Shown: piece by piece, positions 15,117 through 23,936 of the stretch
How positions within the stretch are numbered: the stretch's first letter is position 1
How the letters are laid out: every line of letters starts with the position of its first letter
Origin: DATAGZ01 sp036263455
Lineage (GTDB): Bacteria; Pseudomonadota; Alphaproteobacteria; Dongiales; Dongiaceae
Direction: 5' to 3'
NCBI GenBank assembly: GCA_036263455.1
Contig: DATAGZ010000017.1
Location: forward strand, 186,001-250,000
Length of the DNA stretch: 64,000 nt
The notes under the pieces: generated by a model
Database searches by the model: none
What the model saw: the letters and a program-made list of their open reading frames with translations, nothing else
What the model was told of the DNA's origin: nothing
Made by a program: the position numbers and the translations under genes

Positions 15117-17746
15117 GCACGACCATCACGCCGCTCATGGCGCAATATCTAGCTACCAAGGCGCGCTATCCCGACTGCCTGCTTTTTTATCGCATGGGTG
15201 ATTTCTACGAACTCTTTTTCGAGGATGCGGAGAAGGCTTCCGCGGCGCTCGATATCGTGCTCACCAAGCGTGGCAAGCATGAAGGCCAGGACATCGCCAT
15301 GTGCGGCGTGCCCTTTCATGCGGCCGATGCCTATCTTGCGCGCCTGATCCGCCAGGGTTTCAAGGTGGCGATCTGCGAGCAGGTCGAGGACCCCGCCGAG
15401 GCCAAGAAGCGCGGCTATAAGGAAGTAGTCCGACGCGACGTCGTCCGGATCGTCACGCCCGGGACGATCACCGAGGATAATCTGCTCGATGCGCGCAGCA
15501 ACAATTTCCTCTGCGCGCTGGCCGAGGTAGGGGGCGAGTGGGGCCTTGCCGCCATTGACATTTCGACGGGGGCTTTCACGGCCGAGCCGGTAACGCAGGC
15601 GACGCTGGGTGCCCAGCTCGCACGGCTCGCGCCGCAGGAAATCATCCTGCCCGAACGCCTCCTGCAGCGGAAGGAATTCTTTGAGCTGTTCGAGGAATAT
15701 AAAAGCCGGCTTTCGCCTCTGCCGCAGGCGCGGTTCGACAGCGAAAATGCGCGCACGCACCTCGAGCGGCATTATGGCCTCGCGACCCTCGACGCGCTGG
15801 GCGCCTTCAGCCGGGCCGAACTGGCCGCTTCCGGCTCGCTCTGGGATTACGTGCGCCTGACCCAGTGCGGCCAGGTGCCCCATCTACAAAAGCTCGAGCG
15901 CCGCGTGCAGAACGCGTTCCTGGATATCGACGCGGCGACGCGCCGCAATCTCGAACTCACGCGCACGCTGAACGAGCGCAAGGAGGGTTCGCTGCTGCAT
16001 TGTCTCGACCGTTCAGTTACCGCCGCGGGTGGGCGCGTGCTGAACGCGTGGCTGAGCGCGCCTTTGGCCGACGTCGAGGCGATCATCGCACGCCAGGATG
16101 CGATATCCTTTCTGCGCGACGATGACCCGCTCCGCGATGGCATGCGGGCCATCCTGCGCCAGGTTCCCGACATGGAGCGCTCTCTCTCGCGCCTATCGCT
16201 CGGACGCGGAGGTCCGCGCGATCTCGCCGCCCTGCGCGACGGACTCGCTCAGGTTCCAGCACTACGCGCGCTCCTCGAGAAGGCCCGGCTCGGCTTGCCT
16301 CCCGCGCTGCTTGTGGCGCTGGCCCGCGACGGCGGCCAGTTCGCCGATTTCGTGGCCGAGCTGGGTCGCGCGCTTCGCCCCGAACTGCCCCTGCTGGCCC
16401 GCGAGGGCGGCTTCATCGCTCCCGGCTATGCCGAGGAATTCGACCGCCTCTGCCAGGCGCGCGACAATGCGCGCGGGCTCATCCTGGCGCTTGAGGCGCG
16501 CCTGAAGAGCGAGACCGGCATCGCCGCGCTCAAGATCCGGCACAATAACGTGCTCGGCTATTATGTCGAGACCAACCCCGTTCAAGGCGACCGGCTCCGT
16601 GAAGACAACCGCTTCATTCATCGCCAGTCGCTCGCCAATGCGATGCGCTTCACCACGACCGAACTCGCCGCCCTCGAGCGCGATATCGCCGAGGCCGGCG
16701 ACAAGGCGCTCGCGATCGAGAACGCGCTTTTCGCGGCCCTCGTGGCCCAGGCGCTGGCACGCGCCGCCGATATTGGGCTGGCCGCCCGCGCACTGGCCAC
16801 GTGGGACGCGCTCGGTGCACTAGCCGAAGTCGCGCGCAGCGAGAATTGGACCCGGCCGCTGGTCGACGATTCGCTCGCTTTTGCCATCAAGGGCGGGCGG
16901 CACCCGATCGTCGAGGCGTCGCTCAAGCGCCAGGCCGGAACCTTCGTCGCCAATGATTGCACCCTCAACCCCGACCAGCGCCTGTGGCTGATCACCGGTC
17001 CCAACATGGCGGGAAAATCGACCTTCCTGCGCCAGAACGCCCTCATCCTGATTCTCGCGCAAATCGGGTCCTATGTGCCGGCCGAGGCGGCTCATATCGG
17101 TATCGCGGACAGGCTGTTCAGCAGGGTAGGGGCGGCCGACGATCTGGCGCGCGGCCGCTCGACCTTCATGGTCGAGATGGTGGAAACGGCGACAATCCTC
17201 AACCAGGCGAGCCAGCGCTCGCTGGTTATCCTGGATGAAATCGGGCGCGGCACCGCCACCTATGATGGCCTGTCAATCGCCTGGGCCTGTCTCGAATATC
17301 TGCACGAGGTCAATAAGTGCCGGGGCCTGTTTGCCACCCATTACCACGAATTGACCATCCTCACCGCGCAATTGCCGAGCCTTCGCACCCATACGATGCG
17401 CGTCAAGGAATGGCGGAATGAAGTCTTGTTCCTGCACGAAGTCGTGGCCGGCGTCGCAGACCGCTCCTATGGCCTGCATGTCGCCAAGCTCGCCGGCCTG
17501 CCGGGACCCGCGCTCTCCCGCGCCAAGGAGATCCTGCTCAAGCTCGAACGCGAGCAGCAGAGCAACACGCTCACCACGCTCGCCACCGACCTGCCGCTGT
17601 TTCAAACGACCGCCAATGAGCCCGGCAATCTCGCCGAGGAGGTTCATCCCGCGCTCGACGCCTTGCGCATGCTGGACGTCGACGGCCTGGCGCCGCGCGA
17701 CGCGCTGAGCGAACTCTACCGGCTGCGCTCCCTGGCGCAGGAATGA
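15113..17746 (+). CDS. mutS: DNA mismatch repair protein MutS
   Basis: MutS recognises mismatches and starts MutL-dependent repair. The 877-residue protein has the usual length. Mismatch-binding domain I carries the Phe-x-Glu region FYELF near residue 31. The connector, lever and clamp domains follow. The ATPase has Walker A GPNMAGKST at about 629-637, Walker B LVILDEIGRGTATYDG and the H-loop ATHYHEL. The C-terminal part ends LRSLAQE. It is followed after one base by a fused DUF1638 gene and the corrinoid cluster, so these may share a transcript. Function is not in doubt. Confidence 0.98.
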   Translation: MSTTITPLMAQYLATKARYPDCLLFYRMGDFYELFFEDAEKASAALDIVLTKRGKHEGQDIAMCGVPFHAADAYLARLIRQGFKVAICEQVEDPAEAKKRGYKEVVRRDVVRIVTPGTITEDNLLDARSNNFLCALAEVGGEWGLAAIDISTGAFTAEPVTQATLGAQLARLAPQEIILPERLLQRKEFFELFEEYKSRLSPLPQARFDSENARTHLERHYGLATLDALGAFSRAELAASGSLWDYVRLTQCGQVPHLQKLERRVQNAFLDIDAATRRNLELTRTLNERKEGSLLHCLDRSVTAAGGRVLNAWLSAPLADVEAIIARQDAISFLRDDDPLRDGMRAILRQVPDMERSLSRLSLGRGGPRDLAALRDGLAQVPALRALLEKARLGLPPALLVALARDGGQFADFVAELGRALRPELPLLAREGGFIAPGYAEEFDRLCQARDNARGLILALEARLKSETGIAALKIRHNNVLGYYVETNPVQGDRLREDNRFIHRQSLANAMRFTTTELAALERDIAEAGDKALAIENALFAALVAQALARAADIGLAARALATWDALGALAEVARSENWTRPLVDDSLAFAIKGGRHPIVEASLKRQAGTFVANDCTLNPDQRLWLITGPNMAGKSTFLRQNALILILAQIGSYVPAEAAHIGIADRLFSRVGAADDLARGRSTFMVEMVETATILNQASQRSLVILDEIGRGTATYDGLSIAWACLEYLHEVNKCRGLFATHYHELTILTAQLPSLRTHTMRVKEWRNEVLFLHEVVAGVADRSYGLHVAKLAGLPGPALSRAKEILLKLEREQQSNTLTTLATDLPLFQTTANEPGNLAEEVHPALDALRMLDVDGLAPRDALSELYRLRSLAQE

Positions 17747-17747
17747 T

Positions 17748-19202
17748 ATGCGCGACAATTACGTGGGCGATGTCGGCGATTTCTTCAAATACGGCCTCCT
17801 GCGCCACCTCTCCGGCTTTACCGCCGAGGATGGGGGCGGGGCATTGCGATTGGGCGTTATCTGGTATCTATATCAAGACCCCTGCCGGGAGGGTGACGGA
17901 CAGCTGACTTCCTATCTCGCGCAAGAAAAAAAGGGGCGGCATTTTCGCCCTTGCGATCCGGTGCTCTACGATACCTTAAAGTCGATTGTCATTGGCAATA
18001 GCCGCGCGGTCAGCGCTGTGGAGAAATCGGGCTTGTTTCCTGCCGATACCTGCTTCTACTCCGAGCCGCTTTCCTATGTAGAGGTCCCTGCTGCCCGCGA
18101 GGCGCGTCTTGGGCATCGCCGCCGCTGGTTCGAGGGCGCTTTGGCAGCGACAAAGGATGCGGACCTTATCTTTGTCGATCCCGACAACGGACTCGAGGTG
18201 AAAAGCATTTCGAGCGGGTATATGAAGGCGCCGAAATTTTGCCTCTTCGAGGAAGTGGCCGCCCTGTGGCGGCGGGATCAGAGCCTCATCCTCTATCAGC
18301 ACAGGGATCGGTATCGCACTGCCCGAATGCAGATTGACGAACGGTTCGCCCAGCTTCGAAACCTCTTGCCCGGTGTCGCGCTGGATGCGCTCGAATTCCC
18401 GGGGCGTATATTCTTCGTCCTCATGGCGCCAGGTCACGCGCCGCGCTTGAAGGAGCGGATTTCCAGTCTCCGGCAGAGATTCGCGCGCCACACCGGGAAT
18501 GCCAGACCGTTCAAGCCCGGCCCCGGCAAGGATGCCGATTGCAAGGTTAAAGCATATAGCTCTTGTCCGCACGCCATATTATGCTGGGGCATGAAGCGGA
18601 TCCTCTATATCGCCTGCGGTGCCCTGGGCCGCGAGGTCACGGCGTTAATCGAAGCCAACGGCTGGCAGGGCCGCGCCCAAGTCACGTGTCTCCCCGCCCA
18701 TCTGCACAACCGGCCCGAGAGGATCGTGCCAGCGCTCCGTCGGAAGATCCGCGCGGCCAAGGCAACCGCCAGTTACGACAAGATTTTCGTGCTCTATGGT
18801 GATTGCGGGACGGGCGGCGAGCTCGACCGCTGCCTGGCCGAGGAGGGAATCGAGCGCATTCAGGGTGCGCATTGTTATGAGTTCTATGCGGGACGCGATA
18901 ATTTTGCCGCGCTGATGGAGGAGGAAATCGGCTCCTTCTTCGTGACCGATTATCTGGTGCGTCATTTCGACCGGCTGATCGTGGCTGGATTGGGCCTCGA
19001 TCGTCATCCCTCGCTGCGGACGCTCTATTTCGGCAATTATCGCCGCCTGGTTTATCTCGCGCAGACCGAGGATGCGGTGCTCGCGGAAAAGGCTCGCGCT
19101 TGTGCGGAAAAACTGGCCCTGATCTATGAGCGCCGCTTTACCGGCTATGGTGGGCTGGCGCCGGCCCTCGCATCCTCCCCGAGCGGCGCATGGCTGAGCT
19201 GA
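17748..19202 (+). CDS. Fusion of an uncharacterised domain with DUF1638
   Basis: A single 484-residue frame joins two parts. Residues 1 to about 255 form an uncharacterised domain (MRDNYVGDVGDFFKYGLLR at the start, LIFVDPDNGLE near 145). From Met282 (base 18591), the sequence MKRILYIACGALGREV onward is a complete DUF1638 protein (IFVLYGDCGTGGELD, then GAHCYEFYAGRDNF), a family found beside corrinoid methyltransferase genes. DUF1638 proteins normally stand alone, and the linker (about residues 255-281) looks like translated intergenic DNA. So either the two genes fused by loss of a stop, or DUF1638 is also started internally at 18591. It is one base from mutS and overlaps the next gene by 13 bases. 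Confidence 0.8.
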   Translation: MRDNYVGDVGDFFKYGLLRHLSGFTAEDGGGALRLGVIWYLYQDPCREGDGQLTSYLAQEKKGRHFRPCDPVLYDTLKSIVIGNSRAVSAVEKSGLFPADTCFYSEPLSYVEVPAAREARLGHRRRWFEGALAATKDADLIFVDPDNGLEVKSISSGYMKAPKFCLFEEVAALWRRDQSLILYQHRDRYRTARMQIDERFAQLRNLLPGVALDALEFPGRIFFVLMAPGHAPRLKERISSLRQRFARHTGNARPFKPGPGKDADCKVKAYSSCPHAILCWGMKRILYIACGALGREVTALIEANGWQGRAQVTCLPAHLHNRPERIVPALRRKIRAAKATASYDKIFVLYGDCGTGGELDRCLAEEGIERIQGAHCYEFYAGRDNFAALMEEEIGSFFVTDYLVRHFDRLIVAGLGLDRHPSLRTLYFGNYRRLVYLAQTEDAVLAEKARACAEKLALIYERRFTGYGGLAPALASSPSGAWLS

Positions 19203-19516
19203 TCGTCGTCTATTGGCGGGATATCCCCGCCCAACTCATTGTGAAGAAGGGGCGGCTGTCCGAGAAAGCCCCGCTCGACGAACGGTTCGAGAAAGCCATC
19301 GACCGGGCCGCCATGCGCGCGGGCTTCACCGGGACCGACGCCTATCTCGCCGAATGGCGCAAGGGGACGCCGCTTCCGGTGGGAGACGATCTCGTGGCCG
19401 AGCTCGCCCATCACAAGCAACGCCTGGAGCGCGAGTTCGATGAGGAGCGGTTGAAACGCCTCGTCCTCAATGGCGGCAAGGAGCCGGACCAGCCGGGAGG
19501 AAAGCCCGATGTATGA
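19190..19516 (+). CDS. PF13769-type 'virulence factor' small protein
   Basis: A 108-residue protein beginning MAELIVVYWRDIPAQLIVKKGR, the signature of the family labelled virulence factor (PF13769). The label is historical and no virulence role is implied. Members sit in alphaproteobacterial corrinoid/tetrahydrofolate clusters between DUF1638 and methylene-THF-reductase-like genes, exactly as here. Biochemical function is unknown. The gene overlaps both neighbours (13 bases upstream, 8 downstream), so it is part of one operon. Confidence 0.85.
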   Translation: MAELIVVYWRDIPAQLIVKKGRLSEKAPLDERFEKAIDRAAMRAGFTGTDAYLAEWRKGTPLPVGDDLVAELAHHKQRLEREFDEERLKRLVLNGGKEPDQPGGKPDV

Positions 19517-19964
19517 GGTTCGCCTTTGGTCGGTCCGCCATGCGCGCCTGCTCGATTTCTTCTATCGCGGGTTCGAGCGGTGTCTGCTTGCGCTTTCCCC
19601 GCTGTGGCGGCGGATCGGTCTCAAGCGGCTCGAGCCCGCCTTCGCGGCGACCGAACGCGGCGTTAAAGGCTTCCTTTTTGATTGCCAGATGTGCGGGCAA
19701 TGTATTCTCTCCTCGACGGGCATGTCCTGTCCGATGAATTGCCCCAAGAGCCTGCGCAATGGACCCTGCGGTGGGGTCAGGCCGGATGGCAATTGCGAGG
19801 TCAAGCCAGCCATGAAATGCGTCTGGGTCGCGGCGTGGGAGGGCGCCCGGAACATGCAGGGAGAAGATGCGATCCTCGCCGTCCAGCCCCCTGTCGATGC
19901 CCGCCTCAAGGGACGCTCTTCCTGGCTGCGCCTGGTCGCACACACCACCGCCTTCGATGCCTAG
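19509..19964 (+). CDS. Methylene-THF reductase C-terminal-type iron-sulfur protein (PF12225)
   Basis: A 151-residue cysteine-rich protein of the MTHFR_C family. The cluster CQMCGQCILSSTGMSCPMNC and CGG...NCEV...KC supplies ligands for an iron-sulfur or zinc centre. In acetogens and corrinoid-dependent methylotrophs this protein accompanies a MetF-like subunit, probably passing electrons to or from the flavin. The ATG at 19509 has a GGGAGG ribosome site and overlaps the previous stop. The next gene overlaps its 3' end by eight bases and is the MetF-like partner. Confidence 0.85.
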   Translation: MYEVRLWSVRHARLLDFFYRGFERCLLALSPLWRRIGLKRLEPAFAATERGVKGFLFDCQMCGQCILSSTGMSCPMNCPKSLRNGPCGGVRPDGNCEVKPAMKCVWVAAWEGARNMQGEDAILAVQPPVDARLKGRSSWLRLVAHTTAFDA

Positions 19965-20964
19965 CTATTTCGATCCGGCGGCCCCGCTGCCGCCCTTGCC
20001 AGGCCATGTCTCGGACGGGCGCCTCGAGCGCGTACTGCGCTCAGGGCGCTTCGCCGTCACTGCCGAGCTCAATCCCCCCGATTCGGCGGACCCGCGCGAA
20101 GTCTATGAACGCGCGCTGGTCCTCTCGGAAATCTGCGATGCGATCAATGCCACCGACGCTTCGGGAGCGCACGTGCATATGTCGAGCGTGGGTATCTGCG
20201 CATTGCTGACCCGCGCGGGCTATGCCGTGGTGTTGCAGATCTCCGGGCGCGACCGCAACCGCATCGCGATCCAGGGGGATGTGCTGGGCGCGGCCGCCAT
20301 GGGGGTCCAGAACGTCCTGTGCCTGACCGGGGACGGCGTCCAGGTCGGCGACCAGCCCGAGGCCAAGCCGGTCTTCGATTTCGATTCGACTGCGATGCTG
20401 AATTGTCTGCGGACCATGCGCGACCGCGGAACTTTTTTGTCGGGCCGCAAGCTAACCGTGCCGCCGCGTATTTTCATCGGGGCGGCCGCCAATCCCTTCG
20501 CGCCGCCCTATGAATATCGCCCGCTGCATCTTGCCAAGAAGATCGCCGCCGGTGCGGACTTCATCCAGACCCAATATTGCTTCGATGTTCCCCGGCTGCG
20601 CCAGTTCATGACGGAGGTTCGCCGCCAAGGCCTGCACGAGAAGGCTTTCCTCCTGATCGGCGTGGGACCGCTCGCCTCGGCGCGCACCGCCAAGTGGATG
20701 CGCGCGAACGTCCCCGGCGTCCATATTCCCGACGCGATTATCGCCCGGCTTGAAGGCGCCCGCGATCAGAAGGCGGAAGGCAAGCGGCTCTGTATCGACC
20801 TCATCCAGGAGATCAGCGAGATCGAAGGCGTGGCGGGCATTCACATGATGGCGTACCGGCAGGAAGAATTCGTGAATGAAATCGTCCAGGCTTCGGGTAT
20901 TATGCGAAACCGCCAACCGCGGGGGAATCCGGCCCAGCCGGCGCAAACGGAGGAAAATTCATGA
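19957..20964 (+). CDS. Methylenetetrahydrofolate reductase family protein
   Basis: A 335-residue MetF-fold flavoprotein. It starts MPSYFDPAAPLPPLPGHVSD; the core begins FAVTAELNPPDSADP, where the family Glu follows TA. It has VLCLTGDGVQVGDQPEAK and the barrel end GADFIQTQYCFDV. It would interconvert methyl- and methylene-tetrahydrofolate. In this context it probably runs in the oxidative direction, taking methyl groups from the corrinoid pathway to methylene-THF with the PF12225 protein. The first 30 codons of the longer frame (from 19867) overlap the previous gene and are not family-like, so 19957 is chosen. It overlaps the next gene as ATGA. Confidence 0.9.
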   Translation: MPSYFDPAAPLPPLPGHVSDGRLERVLRSGRFAVTAELNPPDSADPREVYERALVLSEICDAINATDASGAHVHMSSVGICALLTRAGYAVVLQISGRDRNRIAIQGDVLGAAAMGVQNVLCLTGDGVQVGDQPEAKPVFDFDSTAMLNCLRTMRDRGTFLSGRKLTVPPRIFIGAAANPFAPPYEYRPLHLAKKIAAGADFIQTQYCFDVPRLRQFMTEVRRQGLHEKAFLLIGVGPLASARTAKWMRANVPGVHIPDAIIARLEGARDQKAEGKRLCIDLIQEISEIEGVAGIHMMAYRQEEFVNEIVQASGIMRNRQPRGNPAQPAQTEENS

Positions 20965-21866
20965 CGGATACGGTCGTCAGTTCGGCAAGCAGAGAGGTCG
21001 TGATCGGTTTCGACCGGCCCTTCGTCATCATCGGGGAACGCATCAACCCCACCGGACGCAAGCTGCTGGCCGCCGAGATGGCCGAGGGGAATTACACCCG
21101 CGTCGAAGCGGATGCGCTCGCCCAGGTCGCCGCGGGCGCCCAGATGCTGGATGTCAATGCCGGGATTCCCATGGCGGACGAGCCGCGCATTCTCGCGGAA
21201 ACGGTCAAGCTCGTGCAGTCGCTCACCGACGTCCCGCTTTCGATCGATTCCTCCATAGTGGCGGCGCTGGAAGCGGGGCTCGCGGTTTACCAGGGCAAGG
21301 CGCTCGTCAATTCTGTCACGGGCGAGGAGGAGCGGCTCGAAGTAGTCCTTCCGCTCGTCAAAAAATATGGCGCGGCGGTGGTGGCGATCTCCAATGACGA
21401 GACCGGTATTTCCGAGGACCCCGACGTGCGCTTCGCGGTTGCCCGCAAGATCGTGCATCGCGCCCAGGATTATGGCATCGCGCCCGCCGACGTCGTGGTC
21501 GATCCGTTGGTCATGCCGGTCGGCGCCCTGAACGAGGCCGGCGCCGCGGCCTTCCGCCTGATCCGACGGCTGCGCGAAGAGCTCAAGGTCAATACGACCT
21601 GCGGCGCTTCCAATATCAGTTTCGGCCTGCCCAACCGGCACGGGTTGAACGCGGCCTTTCTGTCCATGGCGATTGGCGCGGGCATGACCTCGGCCATCAC
21701 CAATCCCCTGCACAATGAGGAGATGCAGGCGGTGCTGGGCGCAGACGTACTGATGGGCCGCGATCCCTCCTGCGTGCGCTGGATCCAGAAGTTCCGGGAG
21801 CCTCCGGCCGAGGGCATGCGCGGCCGGCGCGAGGGCCGCCGTCGCGTTTCCGAAAGCGCGACCTGA
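20961..21866 (+). CDS. Methyltetrahydrofolate:corrinoid methyltransferase (MtgA/AcsE-like, pterin-binding)
   Basis: A 301-residue TIM-barrel of the dihydropteroate synthase superfamily. Motifs are IIGERINPTGRK near residue 25, MLDVNAGIPMADE, LSIDSS, VNSVTGEEERL and the end segment GADVLMGRDPSC. These fit the methyl-THF:corrinoid methyltransferases (AcsE, MtgA, and the MetH pterin domain), which move a methyl group between a corrinoid protein and tetrahydrofolate. With the MetF-like genes before it, the likely flow is methyl-corrinoid to methyl-THF to methylene-THF. The corrinoid protein itself is not encoded nearby. Confidence 0.9.
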   Translation: MTDTVVSSASREVVIGFDRPFVIIGERINPTGRKLLAAEMAEGNYTRVEADALAQVAAGAQMLDVNAGIPMADEPRILAETVKLVQSLTDVPLSIDSSIVAALEAGLAVYQGKALVNSVTGEEERLEVVLPLVKKYGAAVVAISNDETGISEDPDVRFAVARKIVHRAQDYGIAPADVVVDPLVMPVGALNEAGAAAFRLIRRLREELKVNTTCGASNISFGLPNRHGLNAAFLSMAIGAGMTSAITNPLHNEEMQAVLGADVLMGRDPSCVRWIQKFREPPAEGMRGRREGRRRVSESAT

Positions 21867-21873
21867 TTATTCG

Positions 21874-23865
21874 ATGAATTCTCAAGATGCGCTCGTGGTA
21901 TTCATGCCCTCGGGCCGGCGGGGCCGTTTTCCGGTCGGCACGCCGCTTCTCAAGGCGGCGCGCCAGCTCGGGGTCGATATCGATAGCGTGTGCGGCGGGC
22001 GCGGCATCTGCGGCCGCTGCCAGGTGGTTCTGGCCGCGGGATCCTTTCCCAAGCTCGGCGTCACCTCGCTGCCCGAGCATCTGTCGCCGATCGGGCCGGT
22101 CGAGATTCATTATGCGGAAAAGAGGGGAATGGCGCCGGAGCGGCGGCTCTCCTGTTCGGCTTTGCTGTTGGGCGATCTCGTGGTCGATGTCCCGCCCGAT
22201 TCCCAGGTGCACAAGCAGATCGTGCGCAAGCGGGCCGAGGCGCGGGCCATCGAGATCGATCCGGTCGTTAAACTGCATTATATCGACGTCGCCGAACCCG
22301 ATATGCACGATCCGCGCGGGGACTTGCAGCGGCTCGAACAGGCTCTTGCCGAGCAATGGCAATTGACCGGGCTGGAGTGTGATCTTCGCGTCTTGCAGGG
22401 GCTCCAGGAGGCGCTGCGCAAGGGCGGATGGAAGGTGACGGTTGCGATCCACTCCGGCCGGCAGATCATTGCGCTCTGGCCCGGTTATCGCGACCGGGCC
22501 TATGGCATGGCGGTCGACATCGGTTCAACCACTATCGCGGGTCACCTGTGCGATCTTGAAACTGGAGAAGTGGTGGCCTCGTCGGGTATGATGAATCCTC
22601 AGATCCGCTTCGGCGAAGACCTGATGAGCCGGGTCTCCTATGTCATGCTCCATCCCGGCGGCGAGAAGGAGCTGACCGATGCCGTCCGAGCCGCAATCAA
22701 CGATCTGGCCGCGAGCGTCGCACGCCAGGCGGGCCTCACACCCCAGGATATTTTGGAAGCATGCTTCGTCGGCAATCCGATCATGCACCATCTCCTGCTG
22801 GGGATCAGCCCCGTCGAGCTGGGGGGGGCGCCCTTCGCGCTTGCGACCGATGGCGCCACGCAATTCTGGGCGAGCGAGATCGCGCTGGCCATCCACCCCA
22901 ATGCGCGGATTTTCGTTCTGCCGTGCATTGCGGGGCATGTCGGCGCGGATACGGCCGGCGTCCTGCTTTCCGAAGCGCCGCAGGAGAGTGAGGAGATGTG
23001 CCTCATCGTCGATGTCGGCACCAATGCCGAACTCGTGCTCGGCAACAAGCACAGGTTACTCGCCGCGTCATCTCCCACAGGCCCGGCCTTCGAGGGCGCG
23101 CAAATCAGCTGCGGCCAGCGCGCCGCGCCTGGCGCCATCGAGCGGGTGCGTATCGATCCAACCAGTTGGGAGCCGAGATACAAGATCATCGGCTGCGACT
23201 ACTGGTCGGATGATCCCCTTTTCGAGGCGGAGGCGCGCCAGACCGGAATCACGGGCATCTGCGGTTCAGGCATCATCGAGATTATCGCCGAAATGTATCT
23301 CGCCGGGATCCTTTCGAGCGATGGCGTGATCGCTTCGGTCGACCACCCGCGGATTCTGGCCCAAGGCAGGACCTTCAGTTACGTGTTGCGCGCGGGTGAC
23401 AATCCCTTAATCGTGACGCAGAACGACGTCCGTGCCATCCAACTCGCCAAGGCGGCGCTCTATGCCGGGGCGCGGCTGCTCATGGATCGGATGGGTATTG
23501 CCAAGGTCGACCGGATCACGCTGGCTGGCGCTTTCGGGGCGCATATCGACGGTATTCATGCCATGGTACTCGGCATGATTCCCGATTGCGACTCGGCCAA
23601 GGTGACGTCGGCGGGCAACGCCGCCGGAACCGGGGCGCGCATCGCGCTGCTCAACAAGCAGGCGCGCCAGGATATCGCCCGCCTGGTCAAGCGCGTCGAA
23701 AAGATAGAAACGGCAATCGAACCCTCCTTCCAGGAGCATTTCGTCGCCGCCATGGCCATTCCGCATCGCGACGCGGCCTACGAACATCTGCGCCGCACGG
23801 TCACCCTGCCCGAGCGCCGCGAGAGCGCCGCCCCCGCTGGCCGCCGCCGCTCACGGCGGCAGTAG
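21874..23865 (+). CDS. Reductive activator of corrinoid proteins: 2Fe-2S ferredoxin plus ASKHA ATPase (DUF4445)
   Basis: A 663-residue protein with an N-terminal plant-type ferredoxin (Cys pattern in VCGGRGICGRC and a later LSCSA) and a C-terminal actin-like ATPase with MAVDIGSTTIAGHL (about 212), LIVDVGTNAEL (about 378) and TGICGSGIIEII. This layout is that of RACo-type activators, which use ATP to return inactive Co(II) corrinoid proteins to Co(I). It closes the corrinoid operon, seven bases after the methyltransferase. A basic tail (PAGRRRSRRQ) ends the protein. Confidence 0.9.
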   Translation: MNSQDALVVFMPSGRRGRFPVGTPLLKAARQLGVDIDSVCGGRGICGRCQVVLAAGSFPKLGVTSLPEHLSPIGPVEIHYAEKRGMAPERRLSCSALLLGDLVVDVPPDSQVHKQIVRKRAEARAIEIDPVVKLHYIDVAEPDMHDPRGDLQRLEQALAEQWQLTGLECDLRVLQGLQEALRKGGWKVTVAIHSGRQIIALWPGYRDRAYGMAVDIGSTTIAGHLCDLETGEVVASSGMMNPQIRFGEDLMSRVSYVMLHPGGEKELTDAVRAAINDLAASVARQAGLTPQDILEACFVGNPIMHHLLLGISPVELGGAPFALATDGATQFWASEIALAIHPNARIFVLPCIAGHVGADTAGVLLSEAPQESEEMCLIVDVGTNAELVLGNKHRLLAASSPTGPAFEGAQISCGQRAAPGAIERVRIDPTSWEPRYKIIGCDYWSDDPLFEAEARQTGITGICGSGIIEIIAEMYLAGILSSDGVIASVDHPRILAQGRTFSYVLRAGDNPLIVTQNDVRAIQLAKAALYAGARLLMDRMGIAKVDRITLAGAFGAHIDGIHAMVLGMIPDCDSAKVTSAGNAAGTGARIALLNKQARQDIARLVKRVEKIETAIEPSFQEHFVAAMAIPHRDAAYEHLRRTVTLPERRESAAPAGRRRSRRQ

Positions 23866-23916
23866 AAGGCCGAGGCGCAGGAATCGTCCCCAGAGTGACG
23901 TGTTGCTCGGCTGGCG

Positions 23917-23936
23917 AACGGGTTAGCCGTTTTTTT
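23917..23936 (+). terminator. Rho-independent terminator of the corrinoid operon
   Basis: AACGG-GTTAG-CCGTT (23917-23931) is followed by T residues to 23936 on the plus strand. The stem is short. It overlaps the stop codon of the convergent acyl-CoA dehydrogenase gene. Confidence 0.55.
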
